Source: Mesorhizobium sp. WSM4306 (GTDB lineage Bacteria > Pseudomonadota > Alphaproteobacteria > Rhizobiales > Rhizobiaceae). From it: 64,000 nucleotides of DNA. A program made the translations under genes and the position numbers. Shown here in pieces: positions 1-9,786 of the stretch. The stretch covers positions 1 to 64,000 of the forward strand of contig NZ_VFTC01000011.1 of the NCBI RefSeq assembly GCF_007003975.1. Direction: 5' to 3'. The number at the start of each line of letters is the position of its first letter. The first letter of the stretch is position 1. The notes under the pieces were generated by a model that was given only the letters and a program-made list of their open reading frames with translations, did no database searches and was not told the origin of the DNA.

Positions 1-438
1 AAGGACGGCTTCACCTTCGGCTACAAGGCCCATGTTGGCGTGGATGAAGGCTCCGGGCTGATCCGTACGGTGATCACGACACCGGCCAACGTCAACGACA
101 CGGTGATGGCCGATGCCTTGATCTGTGGCGACGAGAAGACGGTATGGGCGGATGCCGCTTACGACACGCACGCTCGTCGTGCCCGGCTCAAAGCCGAAGG
201 CAAGAAGGTGCGCATTGCACGCCGTCCCAACAAGCACCATGCGCTGACGGCACGGCTCAAGCGCTACAACCAACTGATTGGCCGGCGTCGGGCGGCGGTG
301 GAGACCACTTTCGCCACGCTCAAGAACCGCATGAAGCTGACCAGGATCCGCTATGTCGGACTGGCCAAGGCAGCCGGTCAGGTGACGATGGCGGCGATTG
401 CCTTCAACATGCGCCGATGGGCTGCCATCACGGGATAG
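1..438 (+). CDS. IS5-family transposase, C-terminal part (5' end outside window)
   Basis: The reading frame is open from the first base to a TAG stop, giving about 145 residues of the C-terminal half of an IS5-type DDE transposase. It shows the YKAHVGVD strand, the second catalytic Asp in VWADAAYD, and the final catalytic Glu in the AAVETTFATLKNR helix, followed by the usual basic RIRYVGLAKA tail. The N-terminal half, including the first catalytic Asp, lies to the left of the window. The protein cuts and joins the element's ends. Because the 5' part is unseen, I cannot tell whether the element is complete. It lies directly against a broken porin gene, so it is probably what interrupted that gene. 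Confidence 0.88.
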   Translation, partial: KDGFTFGYKAHVGVDEGSGLIRTVITTPANVNDTVMADALICGDEKTVWADAAYDTHARRARLKAEGKKVRIARRPNKHHALTARLKRYNQLIGRRRAAVETTFATLKNRMKLTRIRYVGLAKAAGQVTMAAIAFNMRRWAAITG

Positions 439-495
439 GTGCGCCCAAAGCCAGGCCGACTGGCCCAAACACCCACCTCAAACCTCAAAACAAAG
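1..495 (+). mobile_element. right end of an IS5-type insertion sequence
   Basis: This is the transposase C-terminus plus about 60 bases of non-coding sequence. Porin-like coding sequence begins at roughly base 500, so the right end of the element must lie between about 450 and 500. The exact terminal inverted repeat and target duplication cannot be fixed because the left end is outside the window. Confidence 0.7.
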
Positions 496-499
496 CCTC

Positions 500-1405
500 G
501 ACGGCCGCACGGCCACCGACGTCGAGGACGGCGACTCGCAAGACACCTGGAAGAAGAACGCCCGCTTCAACCTGAAGACGTGGACCGGCCAGGAAACCGA
601 ACTCGGAACGTTGAAAACCTATACCGAGACCAAGTTCAACTATCCGAATGGCGGCCCTACGAGTGTGTCGCTGAGCTTCGCCTATATCCAGCTCGGCGGA
701 CTGCGTGTCGGCAAGGACGAAACGCCTTATGACGCGTTCATCGGCTATGCCGGGAACGTCATCCAGGACACGCTTATTCACTACGGCCAGAAAGACACCA
801 ATGTTGTCAGCTACTATTTCGACGCTGGCAGCGGCTTCACCGGCGTTATCTCGCTCGAAGAGGGTTCCGATTCGACGGGCGCTACGGCCATTCACGGCAC
901 AATCGACAGCTATGTCCCGCATGTCGTCGGCGGCTTGAAGTACAAGGGTGAATGGGGTGCGATCACCGGCGTTGTCGCCTATGACAGCAACTACGAGGAA
1001 GTGGCCGGCAAGGTTCGCCTGGACGTGAATGTCAGCAAGGAGTTGTCGCTGTTCATCATGGGCGGCTATGGCACCGACGACAACCTGTCGGATCCGTCCT
1101 ACGCGATCCCGGGTCGTGGTCGCGGCTTTTACAAGCCTTGGGGCGGCAACTGGGCTGTCTGGGGCGGCGGCACCTACAAGTTCACCGACAAGGCCTCGTT
1201 CAATACGCAGGTTTCGGCTGACGACGACAAGAACTTCGCCATTGCGGCAAACATCGCCTATACGGTCGTTCCCGGCCTCACGGTCACGACCGAAGTCGAC
1301 TATGTCCATGACGGCAAGTTCGGCGACGCCGACGACTTCAACTGGACGAAGGCCGACAAGAAGAACAGCGTCGGCGGCATCGTCCGCTTCCAGCGCTCGT
1401 TCTGA
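500..1405 (+). pseudogene. alphaproteobacterial porin (Omp2/RopA type), 5'-truncated
   Basis: About 300 residues of an outer-membrane trimeric porin of the Porin_2 family. The frame begins abruptly near GDSQDTWKKN and continues through the family hallmarks: TWTGQETELGTLKTYTE, the loop region, YVPHVVGGLKY, YDSNYEE, WAVWGGGTY and a C-terminal strand ending in Phe (RFQRSF), which is the BAM recognition signal. The signal peptide and first one or two strands are missing and are replaced by IS5-derived sequence read in the same frame from base 398. That fused frame has no plausible start signal, so the remnant is probably not expressed as a porin. The rest of the gene may lie on the far side of the insertion element. 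Confidence 0.8.
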
Positions 1406-1429
1406 TCGATCGACCCATCATAGGAAAAT

Positions 1430-1458
1430 GCCCGCAGCGCACGCTGCGGGCCTTTTTC
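1430..1458 (+). terminator. rho-independent terminator of the porin gene
   Basis: A perfect 10-bp stem (GCCCGCAGCG / CGCTGCGGGC) with a 2-base spacer is followed by CTTTTTC, 25 bases after the porin stop codon. It is the native porin terminator and also separates the porin from the convergent cyclase gene. Confidence 0.85.
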
Positions 1459-1503
1459 ATTCGAGCACAGGGCGTTGCTGTGTCGTCGCGATGAGCGCTT
1501 CGT

Positions 1504-2577
1504 TCAGGCGGACTGGCGAAGCTCGCCGGCTTCGGACCCCAAAGCGTCGGTGGTGACCAGCCGGTCGCGACCGTTTTTCTTGCCGATGTACATGAGCCGG
1601 TCGGCGAGCGCGACCAGCGCGTCCGGGTCGGCAGCCTCCGTCGGATAGATCGCAACGCCGACAGTGCAGCCGACATGGATGTCGCCACCCGGAGCGGGAA
1701 CCTTGATGCGCAGCCGCTCAAGCACGCGCTCCGCCACGCGCACGGCCTTCTCCCTGGCCTTCTCCGCGTTCCCCGAAAACAGGAAGGCGAACTCGTCGCC
1801 GCCAAGGCGCGCGACGAAATCAGCGCTGCGCAGGATGGCGCGAAGCTTGTCCGACACACGCTGCAGCAACGCATCACCGGCCTCGTGGCCGAGCGTGTCG
1901 TTGACCTCCTTGAAGCGGTCGAGGTCGATGAACAGAAGGCCCGCCGCGTCGCCGGAGCCGGCGCAACGGTCGATCACCGATTTCAGCTCGTTGTGGAAGG
2001 CGCGCCGGTTGGGCAGGTCGGTCAACGCGTCGTGGTTGGCTGAATGGTCGCTCTGCTGCTTGGCGAGCTCGATCTCGCGCTTTTGCGCGGAGAGCTCCTC
2101 ATTGGCGGCCTTCAGTTCCAAAAGCAGCTCGGCGTTGAGATCCTCGACGACCTTACGGTCGCTGATGTCGACGACGAAGCCTTCCAGGAATTCCAGTTCG
2201 CCGGCCTCGTCCCAGACGCCGCCGCCGATCTCGCGGACCCAGAGCGGCTCGCCGACCTGCGGCACGATGCGGTAGTCCACATTCCAGTTGCAGCGCGCCT
2301 CGAGCGCGGTGTCGACGGCGGCATAGACGGCGGCAAGATCATCCGGATGGATGGCCGAGACGTAGTCGCGCACCGCGTTGTGGATGAAATCGCTCGGCCG
2401 ATAACCGCTGACGGTGAAAATGCCGTCGCTGATATAGAGCATGGTGTAGGACGCATCGTTGCGGCAACGGTAGAGATAACCGTCCATGCGGCCGGTGATG
2501 CTGAGCAGCGCGTCCAGCCGCTCGTCGTGGTAGACCCCCTGGCCAACCGCGGATGCAGAAAACCCGTCATGCTTCAT
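1504..2577 (-). CDS. PAS-GGDEF diguanylate cyclase
   Basis: Predicted to make cyclic di-GMP from two GTP in response to a signal sensed by its PAS domain. The N-terminal third is a PAS_3-like fold (YISDGIFTVSGY, AIHPDD) ending in a PAC motif (FVVDISDRK). A coiled-coil linker (about residues 140-180) leads into the GGDEF domain with an intact LGGDEF active site. An RSAD motif five residues before it fits the RxxD product-inhibition site, so the enzyme should be feedback-controlled. No membrane segment or EAL domain is present. I chose the ATG because GGGGG lies 7 bases upstream; a TTG 17 codons earlier is less likely. The gene stands alone and converges on the porin. Confidence 0.88.
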   Translation of the reverse strand: MKHDGFSASAVGQGVYHDERLDALLSITGRMDGYLYRCRNDASYTMLYISDGIFTVSGYRPSDFIHNAVRDYVSAIHPDDLAAVYAAVDTALEARCNWNVDYRIVPQVGEPLWVREIGGGVWDEAGELEFLEGFVVDISDRKVVEDLNAELLLELKAANEELSAQKREIELAKQQSDHSANHDALTDLPNRRAFHNELKSVIDRCAGSGDAAGLLFIDLDRFKEVNDTLGHEAGDALLQRVSDKLRAILRSADFVARLGGDEFAFLFSGNAEKAREKAVRVAERVLERLRIKVPAPGGDIHVGCTVGVAIYPTEAADPDALVALADRLMYIGKKNGRDRLVTTDALGSEAGELRQSA

Positions 2578-2784
2578 GGCCGCACCCCCGTTAGCGGTCT
2601 GAGCGCGCCGTAGATGCCGTAGCGGCAAGTCGGCGAGAGGGTTCTATATCAGCTGAATATTATCAATCTCTTATGGGGCGGCGCGGATAGGCCGTCGGTG
2701 CAAGCGTTCGGCGACACGAGCCGCTGCCAAAGCCAGCGACTCTGCCCAAGCAAGAAAAAGACCGTCCGCGGCGCGAACCGCTCG

Positions 2785-5064
2785 TCAAGCCCCCGCCGTA
2801 TAGGCCGCGATCGCCGCCATGTTGACGATGTCGCTGTCCTTGGCGTTCAGCGAGACGATCTGCACCGGCTTGTTCAGCCCGACCAGCAGCGGGCCGATCA
2901 CCGTCGAGCCGCCGAGTTCCTGCAGCATCTTGGTCGAGATCGAGGCCGAGTGGAACGCCGGCATGATCAGCACGTTGGCGGGGCCGGTGAGCCGGATGAA
3001 GGGGTATTGCGCCATGGCGCGGGCGTTGAGCGCGACGTCGGCGGCCATCTCGCCATCATACTCGAAATCGACGCGGCGCTTGTCGAGGATGCGCACCGCT
3101 TCCTGCACCCGCTCGGAGCGTTCGCCCTGTGGATGGCCGAAGGTGGAATAGGCGAGCATGGCAAGCCGCGGCTCGTAACCCATGCGGCGGGCGAAACCGG
3201 CCGCCTCTTCGGCGATGTCGGCGATCTGCTCGGCATTGGGCATGTCGTGCACGGCGGTGTCGGCGACGAGCACGGTCTTGCCCCGCGCCAGCACGATCGA
3301 CACGCCGATGACGCGGTGGCCGGGCTTGGCGTCGATGATGCGGCGGATGTCGTCCAGTGCCGTCGAATAGTTGCGGGTGACACCGGTGACGATGCCGTCG
3401 GCATCGCCCAGCGCCACCATGCAGGCAGCAAAGTGGTTGCGATCGTTGTTGATCAGCCGCTGGCAGTCACGAAACAGGAAGCCTTTGCGCTGCATCCGCT
3501 CATAGAGAAAGTCGGTGTAGATGCCGTTGCGGCGCGACAGCCTGGCATTGATGATCTCGATGCCTTGCTTGTTCAAGTCGATGCCGGCGTGCCTGGCATT
3601 CTCCTTGATGACATCGTCGCGGCCAAGCAGGATTGCCGTGCCGAGCTTCTGGTTCACATAGGAGACAGCGGCGCGCATCACCTGCTCCTCCTCGCCTTCG
3701 GCAAAGACGATGCGCTTGGGCTGGCGGCGGACGCGATCGTAGATGCGCTGCAAGGTCGAGGCGATCGGGTCGCGGCGGGCGGACAGCTCCTGCGCATAGC
3801 GGTCGAGGTCGAGGATCGGCTTGCGGGCGACGCCTGACTCCATCGCCGCCTTGGCCACGGCGAGCGGAATGGCCGAGATCAGGCGCGGATCGAACGGGAC
3901 CGGGATGATGTAGTTGGGACCAAATTTCGGCCGGTTGCCCTGATAGGCGGCGGCGACGTCGTCAGGAACGTCCTTGCGCGCCAGTTCGGCCAGCGCTCGG
4001 GCTGCGGCAATTTTCATGTCGTCATTGATGGTGGTGGCCCTGACATCCAGCGCGCCGCGGAAGATGTAAGGGAAGCCCAGCACATTGTTGACCTGGTTTG
4101 GATAATCCGAACGCCCGGTGGCCATGATGGCGTCGGTGCGGATCTCGGCCACTTCCTCCGGCGTGATCTCCGGGTCGGGATTGGCCATGGCGAAGATGAT
4201 CGGGTTCTTGGCCATCGACTGCACCATCTTGGTGGTCAATGCGCCCTTGGCGGAGAGGCCGAGGAAGACATCGGCGCCATCCAGCGCCTCGGCGAGGCTG
4301 CGCGCCTTGGTCTTGACCGCATGCGCCGACTTCCACTGGTTCATGCCCTCGGTGCGGCCCTGGAAGACCACGCCCTTGGTGTCGCACAGGATGATGTTGT
4401 CGGGCGAAAATCCCATAGCCTTCATCAGTTCGATGCAGGCAATGCCGGCCGCACCCGCGCCGTTGCAGACCATCTTCGTCGTCTTCATGTCCCGGCCGGT
4501 GACTTCCAGCGCGTTGATCAATCCGGCGGCAGAGATGATGGCGGTGCCGTGCTGGTCGTCATGGAAGACGGGAATATCCATCAGCTCGCGCAGGCGCTGC
4601 TCGATGATGAAGCATTCCGGCGCCTTGATGTCCTCAAGGTTGATGCCGCCGAAGGACGGCCCAAGGAAGCGCACGCAATTGATGAATTCGTCGGCATCCT
4701 CGGTGTCGACCTCGAGGTCGATGGAATCGACATCGGCGAAGCGCTTGAACAGCACCGCCTTGCCCTCCATGACCGGCTTGGAGGCCAATGCGCCGAGATT
4801 GCCGAGGCCGAGAATGGCGGTGCCGTTGGAGATGACGGCGACCATGTTGCCGCGCGTCGTGTAGTCGAAGGCGCGGCTGGGGTCCTCGGCGATGGCCAGG
4901 ACCGGAACCGCGACGCCGGGCGAATAGGCGAGGCTCAAATCGCGCTGGGTCGCCATCGGCTTGGTGGCGACGACCTCCAGCTTGCCGGGGCGGCCCATGG
5001 CGTGGAATTCCAGCGCCTCCTGGGCGCTGACGGACGGGCCGCTGTTTTCGGTTTTCTTGGCCAT
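2785..5064 (-). CDS. maeB: NADP-dependent malic enzyme with phosphotransacetylase-like C-terminus
   Basis: Oxidatively decarboxylates malate to pyruvate, producing NADPH and feeding acetyl-CoA synthesis during growth on C4-dicarboxylates. At 759 residues it has the long MaeB architecture. The malic N-domain holds the catalytic Tyr region (LSLAYSPGVAVP) and HDDQHGTA. The NAD-binding domain (VCNGAGAAGIA) comes next. From about residue 430 to the end is a phosphotransacetylase-type domain, which in this family is regulatory rather than catalytic. In rhizobia, DME/TME enzymes of this kind matter for symbiotic metabolism. The ATG is preceded by GAGGAAA at a somewhat long spacing. The gene is divergent from mutS. 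Confidence 0.95.
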   Translation of the reverse strand: MAKKTENSGPSVSAQEALEFHAMGRPGKLEVVATKPMATQRDLSLAYSPGVAVPVLAIAEDPSRAFDYTTRGNMVAVISNGTAILGLGNLGALASKPVMEGKAVLFKRFADVDSIDLEVDTEDADEFINCVRFLGPSFGGINLEDIKAPECFIIEQRLRELMDIPVFHDDQHGTAIISAAGLINALEVTGRDMKTTKMVCNGAGAAGIACIELMKAMGFSPDNIILCDTKGVVFQGRTEGMNQWKSAHAVKTKARSLAEALDGADVFLGLSAKGALTTKMVQSMAKNPIIFAMANPDPEITPEEVAEIRTDAIMATGRSDYPNQVNNVLGFPYIFRGALDVRATTINDDMKIAAARALAELARKDVPDDVAAAYQGNRPKFGPNYIIPVPFDPRLISAIPLAVAKAAMESGVARKPILDLDRYAQELSARRDPIASTLQRIYDRVRRQPKRIVFAEGEEEQVMRAAVSYVNQKLGTAILLGRDDVIKENARHAGIDLNKQGIEIINARLSRRNGIYTDFLYERMQRKGFLFRDCQRLINNDRNHFAACMVALGDADGIVTGVTRNYSTALDDIRRIIDAKPGHRVIGVSIVLARGKTVLVADTAVHDMPNAEQIADIAEEAAGFARRMGYEPRLAMLAYSTFGHPQGERSERVQEAVRILDKRRVDFEYDGEMAADVALNARAMAQYPFIRLTGPANVLIMPAFHSASISTKMLQELGGSTVIGPLLVGLNKPVQIVSLNAKDSDIVNMAAIAAYTAGA

Positions 5065-5322
5065 GATGCTCTTGATTTCCTCGCCGGTGCCGGACCCTTG
5101 AGACGGGTGCGTGTTTTTGACCTTCCGGATTAAGGCTACACGCCACCGCTGTAAACCGCCAAGCGATCTTCACGCCCGGCCTGCGCTAAATCTCTCGAAC
5201 TCGGGCAACGTCGAGTTGGCGGCGGCACAGACTTGCCGCAAGCCGTCACTGAGGCCCGGTCGTCCCCTGCTTTTCGAGCCGCCGGCATTAAACCCCGCAT
5301 CCACATCTGCTAGCGTGGCGGC

Positions 5323-8052
5323 ATGAACATGCACACTTCAGCAGAAACCGACGCCCCCGAGGTGACACCGTCGGCGCCCACCTCCGGCAGCGTCACGCCG
5401 ATGATGGAGCAGTATATCGAGATCAAGGCGGCGAACCCGGATTCGCTGCTGTTCTACCGCATGGGCGATTTCTACGAGCTGTTCTTCGACGATGCCGAGA
5501 AGGCGAGCCGGGCGCTGGGCATCGTCTTGACCAAGCGCGGCAAGCACCAGGGCCATGACATTCCGATGTGCGGCGTGCCGGTGCATGCGGCCGACGACTA
5601 TCTGCAGAAGCTGATCGGCCAGGGTTTTCGGGTTGCCGTCTGCGAGCAGATCGAGGATCCGGCCGAAGCCAGGAAGCGCGGCGGCAAATCGGTGGTGCGC
5701 CGTGACGTGGTGCGACTGGTAACGCCGGGCACCATCACCGAAGACAAATTGCTGGCGCCGTCGGAATCGAGCTTCCTGATGGCGTTGGGGCGGGTGAAGG
5801 GCGGCAGCAGCGATCACGCCTTCGCCTTGGCCTGGATCGAGATCTCGACCGGCGTCTTCCGCGTCGCCGAAACCACTGCCGACCGCCTGCTGGCCGATGT
5901 GTTTCGCGTCGATCCGCGCGAGCTGATTGTCGCCGAGCCGGTGTTTTACGATCCCGAGCTGAAGGCGGTGTTCGATGTCATCGGCCGCGTCGCCAGTCCG
6001 CAGCCGCCGTCGCTGTTCGATTCGGCCTCGGCCGCAGGCAGGATCGCGCGTTTCTTCGAGGTGGCGACACCGGACAGTTTCGGCGCCTTCTCGCGCGCCG
6101 AACTTTCGGCCATCTCCGGCGCCATTGCCTATGTCGAAAAGACCCAGAAGGCCGAGCGGCCGTCTTTGTCGCGTCCGGAACGCGAGGAGCAGGGCTCGAC
6201 GCTGTTCATCGATCCGGCGACACGCGGCAATCTGGAGCTGTTGCGCACGCTGTCCGGCAGCCGCGACGGCTCGCTGTTCAAGGCGATCGACCGCACGGTG
6301 ACGGGGGGCGGCGCAAGGCTGCTGGCCGACCGGCTGATGGCGCCGCTGACCGATCCGGCGGCGATTGCAGCCAGGCTCGATTCGGTGTCGTTTTTCCGCG
6401 CCGAAACACGGCTCTGCCAGGCGGTGCGGTCAAGCCTGAAGAGCGTCGCCGACATGCCGCGCGCACTGTCGCGGCTGGCCCTCAACCGTGGCGGGCCGCG
6501 CGACCTCGGCGCGCTGCGCGCCGGCTTCGAGGCGGCAGGCGCGATTGCCGAAATCGTTGCGACCGCTAGTTTGCCACATGAGTTGGCGAAAGCACTTGCT
6601 GCTATTCAAGCGTTACCTGGGGCACTTGCCCAGCATCTGACGCAAGCGCTTGGCGACGAGCTGCCATTGCTCAGGCGTGACGGCGGCTTCGTGCGTGGCG
6701 GCTACCATGCCGAACTCGACGAGATGCGGGCGCTGCGCGATGAGTCGCGAAAGGTCATAGCCGGGCTGGAGCGCTCGCTGATCGAGGAGACCAGCATCCG
6801 CTCGCTAAAAATCCGGCACAACAATGTGCTGGGCTACTACATCGAGGTGACCGCCAACCACCATTCGATCATGACCGGCAGCGATGGCGCCAAGGCGCGC
6901 TTCATCCATCGCCAGACCATGGCCAATGCCATGCGTTTCACCACGACCGAGCTTGCAGAGCTCGAGACCAAGATCGCCAATGCTGCCGACCGGGCACTGA
7001 GCATCGAGCTTGCCGCTTTCGACACGCTGACGGCTGAAGCGGTAGGCGAGGCGCAAAAGATACGCGCCGGCGCCGATGCGCTCGCCGTGCTCGACGTGTC
7101 GGCAGCGCTCGCGCTGTTGTCGGAGAGCGAAGCCTGGTGCCGGCCGCTGGTCGATTCCAGCCTTGCCTTCGAAATTTCAGGTGGACGCCATCCGGTGGTG
7201 GAACAGGCGCTGCGGCATTCGGGCGAAGGGCCGTTCGTCGCCAATGATTGCGATCTGTCGCCGCAAGGCGGCGCCAAGGCCGGCGCCATCTGGCTCTTGA
7301 CCGGCCCTAACATGGGCGGCAAGTCAACCTTCCTGCGGCAGAATGCGCTGATCGCAATCCTCGCCCAGACCGGCTCCTTCGTGCCGGCGACATCGGCCCA
7401 TATCGGCGTCGTCGACCGGCTGTTCTCGCGCGTCGGCGCCTCGGACGATCTGGCGCGCGGCCGCTCGACCTTCATGGTCGAAATGGTCGAGACGGCGGCG
7501 ATCCTCAACCAGGCCGGCGAACGGGCGCTGGTGATCCTGGATGAGATCGGCCGCGGCACCGCCACTTTCGACGGCCTGTCGATCGCCTGGGCGGCGGTCG
7601 AGTACCTGCATGAAAAGAACCGCTGCCGGGCAATCTTCGCCACCCATTTCCATGAGATGACGGCGCTGTCCGGCAAGCTGCCGCGCCTCTCCAACGTCAC
7701 CATGCGGGTCAAGGAATGGGAAGGCGACGTGGTCTTCCTGCACGAGGTCGGCAAGGGTGCCGCCGACCGCTCCTACGGCGTGCAGGTGGCGCGCCTTGCC
7801 GGGCTGCCGGAAGCGGTGGTGGGCCGCGCGAAGGAAGTGCTGCATCAGCTCGAGGAAGGCGAGGTTTCCGGCAAGGCCAACCGGCTGGTCGACGATCTGC
7901 CGCTGTTTTCGGTGGCGGTGAAGCGAGAGGCGCCAAAGCCGGTGAAAAACGACGCGCTGGGCGCTGCAATCGGCGAGATCAACCCCGACGAGATGACGCC
8001 GCGCGAGGCGCTGGAGGCGCTCTACCGGCTGAAGGGGCTGGCGGGCCGGTAA
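5323..8052 (+). CDS. mutS: DNA mismatch repair protein MutS
   Basis: Recognises mismatches and starts strand-directed repair with MutL. The 909-residue protein has the full bacterial layout. The N-terminal mismatch-binding domain carries the Phe-x-Glu reader motif ([11 protein letters not shown]). Connector, lever and clamp domains follow, then the C-terminal ABC-type ATPase with Walker [10 protein letters not shown] at about residue 660 and the DEIGRGT Walker B/signature region. A second ATG lies two codons after the chosen start. The stop codon directly abuts the stop of the convergent membrane methyltransferase gene. Confidence 0.97.
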   Translation: MNMHTSAETDAPEVTPSAPTSGSVTPMMEQYIEIKAANPDSLLFYRMGDFYELFFDDAEKASRALGIVLTKRGKHQGHDIPMCGVPVHAADDYLQKLIGQGFRVAVCEQIEDPAEARKRGGKSVVRRDVVRLVTPGTITEDKLLAPSESSFLMALGRVKGGSSDHAFALAWIEISTGVFRVAETTADRLLADVFRVDPRELIVAEPVFYDPELKAVFDVIGRVASPQPPSLFDSASAAGRIARFFEVATPDSFGAFSRAELSAISGAIAYVEKTQKAERPSLSRPEREEQGSTLFIDPATRGNLELLRTLSGSRDGSLFKAIDRTVTGGGARLLADRLMAPLTDPAAIAARLDSVSFFRAETRLCQAVRSSLKSVADMPRALSRLALNRGGPRDLGALRAGFEAAGAIAEIVATASLPHELAKALAAIQALPGALAQHLTQALGDELPLLRRDGGFVRGGYHAELDEMRALRDESRKVIAGLERSLIEETSIRSLKIRHNNVLGYYIEVTANHHSIMTGSDGAKARFIHRQTMANAMRFTTTELAELETKIANAADRALSIELAAFDTLTAEAVGEAQKIRAGADALAVLDVSAALALLSESEAWCRPLVDSSLAFEISGGRHPVVEQALRHSGEGPFVANDCDLSPQGGAKAGAIWLLTGPNMGGKSTFLRQNALIAILAQTGSFVPATSAHIGVVDRLFSRVGASDDLARGRSTFMVEMVETAAILNQAGERALVILDEIGRGTATFDGLSIAWAAVEYLHEKNRCRAIFATHFHEMTALSGKLPRLSNVTMRVKEWEGDVVFLHEVGKGAADRSYGVQVARLAGLPEAVVGRAKEVLHQLEEGEVSGKANRLVDDLPLFSVAVKREAPKPVKNDALGAAIGEINPDEMTPREALEALYRLKGLAGR

Positions 8053-8682
8053 TCAAAGCAATCGGAAGATCGGGGTCACCAGCCTTGCCGACTGGAGCCA
8101 GCCGAGCAATTCGACCGCCAGTATCGCCACAAGGAAGTAAGAGCTGTCGATAGCGGTCCGCTTCAGCGCCGCCGATTCGAACGTGACGGGAGACGGATCC
8201 AAGACGCCGTCGTAATCGCGCCGCAGACGGGGAAAGAAGGCCGGCACGCTTCGACGATAGCGCCGATAGGCCTCGCCAAAGATCGCATCCAGCGCGACCA
8301 CTTCGCGCGCCGCGACATAGGAAAAGACCAGCCAGGTGAAGGCAAAGAGAAACGCCGAAAGGATCAGCGACCCGAATGTCAGCCCGACGCCAGCCAGTCC
8401 AAGGGCCGAGAAGAGATAGAGGGGGTTGCGCGTATAGGCATAGGGGCCGCTTGTGACGAGTTCGCGGTTCTTGCGTCCGCCAACATACAGCGACGCCCAG
8501 CAGCGGCCGCCGATACAGATGAGGATCAGCACGGTACCCGCAAATTCCAGCATTTCGCGAAAGGTGCTGCCTTGCGGCCACCCACTCTCCGCAAGCAGGG
8601 CCGGCGCCAGGAGGACGGGAGCGACCAGCCAAAGGAAACGCATCCTTCTGCCCTGTTGAACAGCCATTGGGGAAAGCGGCAT
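8053..8682 (-). CDS. isoprenylcysteine carboxyl methyltransferase-family membrane protein
   Basis: About 209 residues with several hydrophobic segments and the family signature GPYAYTRNPLYL, followed by an amphipathic helix and an EAYRRYRRSVPAFFPR tail, as in bacterial ICMT/PEMT-like enzymes. These proteins are SAM-dependent methyltransferases of lipid-like substrates, but the bacterial substrate is generally unknown and I cannot name it here. The start was placed at the ATG with AGAGGA eight bases upstream; longer in-frame starts exist but lack such a site. It runs in the same direction as the neighbouring DUF3313 lipoprotein gene, 31 bases downstream of that gene, so the two probably form an operon. 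Confidence 0.75.
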   Translation of the reverse strand: MPLSPMAVQQGRRMRFLWLVAPVLLAPALLAESGWPQGSTFREMLEFAGTVLILICIGGRCWASLYVGGRKNRELVTSGPYAYTRNPLYLFSALGLAGVGLTFGSLILSAFLFAFTWLVFSYVAAREVVALDAIFGEAYRRYRRSVPAFFPRLRRDYDGVLDPSPVTFESAALKRTAIDSSYFLVAILAVELLGWLQSARLVTPIFRLL

Positions 8683-8713
8683 CGGGGACTTCCTCTGCAT
8701 TTGCGTCACCGCC

Positions 8714-9628
8714 TCAGTCGTCGCGCACCGTGGCTCCCTTGTCGGTCCAGGCCGGCGGCAATCCCATCCGATCACCGAGGAAGCCGACCAGTCCGGGCGA
8801 TTTGCCGAATGCCTTGCAGGCCGGATATTTCGGCCCGCCGCCGAACATGGCGCGCAATTCCGCCCTGGTCGGGAGCGACGGCACCTTGGCGAAGGGCGTT
8901 TTCCCGGTGATCAGGAGTTTGCTGAAATCGTGGCCGAACTTGGCCGCCAGGTCGTAGGCGTCGCCCTCTCGGGCGACTCGGCCGGAATCCAGCAGGGCGT
9001 TCGCGCCACGTCCCCAGATCATGGCCGCCGACTGCTCGCCGTTGTCATCAATCGCTTCGGCTTCAAGCGACAGGCTGCCCAATCCGATCGGCAGGCGCGG
9101 AACCGGAATGTGCATCTCGGGCAGCGCGACGGAAACCGCCGTGGACGCCACTTTCGAAACGCCTACCGCCAGCGCATTCGTCGGCGTCACATGCGTTACC
9201 ATCGCGTGGACTGTCAGGTCGGCCGGCTCGGTCAGGGCGACCACTTGAAAGCGCTGGCTCAGGCCGGAGCAAAGGGTCCTGTCGATGGCATTCGTGATCA
9301 GGCCGCGCTGCGCCGGTGTCAATGTCGATTTTCCGGCAGTGGGCTGCGAAAAGCCCGTCGGAATGATCCGAACGGTTTTTGCCGCAAGCACGTCGTCCTT
9401 GCTCACCCGCATCAGTGAGCGGGCCAACAAACCGTCCGACGGTTTCAACTCGTCATAGGATTGCAGCGAGCCTACCTGATCCAGGGGCGCGGACGCGCAG
9501 CCGACTGCAAGCATGCTCAGGACCAGCACAAACGGCCATATTATGTGGTGGTCCGCGCGACACGCGCGCGGATCGAACCGGCCACGACTGATGTGAGCCT
9601 CGCGACGGGAGCGCAAGCAAGCTGCCAT
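8714..9628 (-). CDS. DUF3313-type putative lipoprotein
   Basis: A 304-residue protein with a hydrophobic N-terminal segment ending in LSMLAVGC, a plausible lipobox, so it is probably lipid-anchored in the envelope. The rest resembles DUF3313 proteins, which have no known function. The start was chosen at the ATG with AGAGG five bases before it; the frame stays open a further 71 codons upstream, but that extension would run through the operator and intergenic region. It is transcribed divergently from a TetR regulator across a near-perfect palindrome, so it is probably that regulator's target together with the downstream methyltransferase gene. Confidence 0.68.
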   Translation of the reverse strand: MAACLRSRREAHISRGRFDPRACRADHHIIWPFVLVLSMLAVGCASAPLDQVGSLQSYDELKPSDGLLARSLMRVSKDDVLAAKTVRIIPTGFSQPTAGKSTLTPAQRGLITNAIDRTLCSGLSQRFQVVALTEPADLTVHAMVTHVTPTNALAVGVSKVASTAVSVALPEMHIPVPRLPIGLGSLSLEAEAIDDNGEQSAAMIWGRGANALLDSGRVAREGDAYDLAAKFGHDFSKLLITGKTPFAKVPSLPTRAELRAMFGGGPKYPACKAFGKSPGLVGFLGDRMGLPPAWTDKGATVRDD

Positions 9629-9670
9629 GGATGCCTCTGGGTCGCCCGGCGGGGCGCGTTGGGAATCGCC

Positions 9671-9695
9671 AATTATTGCACTCAGTGCAATAATT
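9671..9695. promoter_or_regulatory. palindromic operator between DUF3313 gene and tetR
   Basis: Two perfect 12-bp arms (AATTATTGCACT and AGTGCAATAATT) flank a single central C. The palindrome lies 42 bases from the lipoprotein start and 91 bases from the TetR start, in the divergent promoter region. Its length and TTGCA/TGCAA symmetry suit a TetR dimer. Confidence 0.8.
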
Positions 9696-9786
9696 GATGG
9701 CGTCATTATGGCAGCGTGATGACGGGACTTGAATCTGCACCAAATTTCATATCGCATTTGAGAAATGGTCATGGCAGGAGCGCTCC

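Noticed and set aside
398-1405. A 335-residue fused protein reading from the IS element into the porin.
   Set aside because: The first 33 or so residues are an out-of-frame reading of the transposase and IS end, without start signals; the porin part is a 5'-truncated remnant.
2698-3837. A 379-codon plus-strand frame opposite maeB.
   Set aside because: Low-complexity Arg/Asp/His/Gly composition typical of antisense frames; maeB covers the region.
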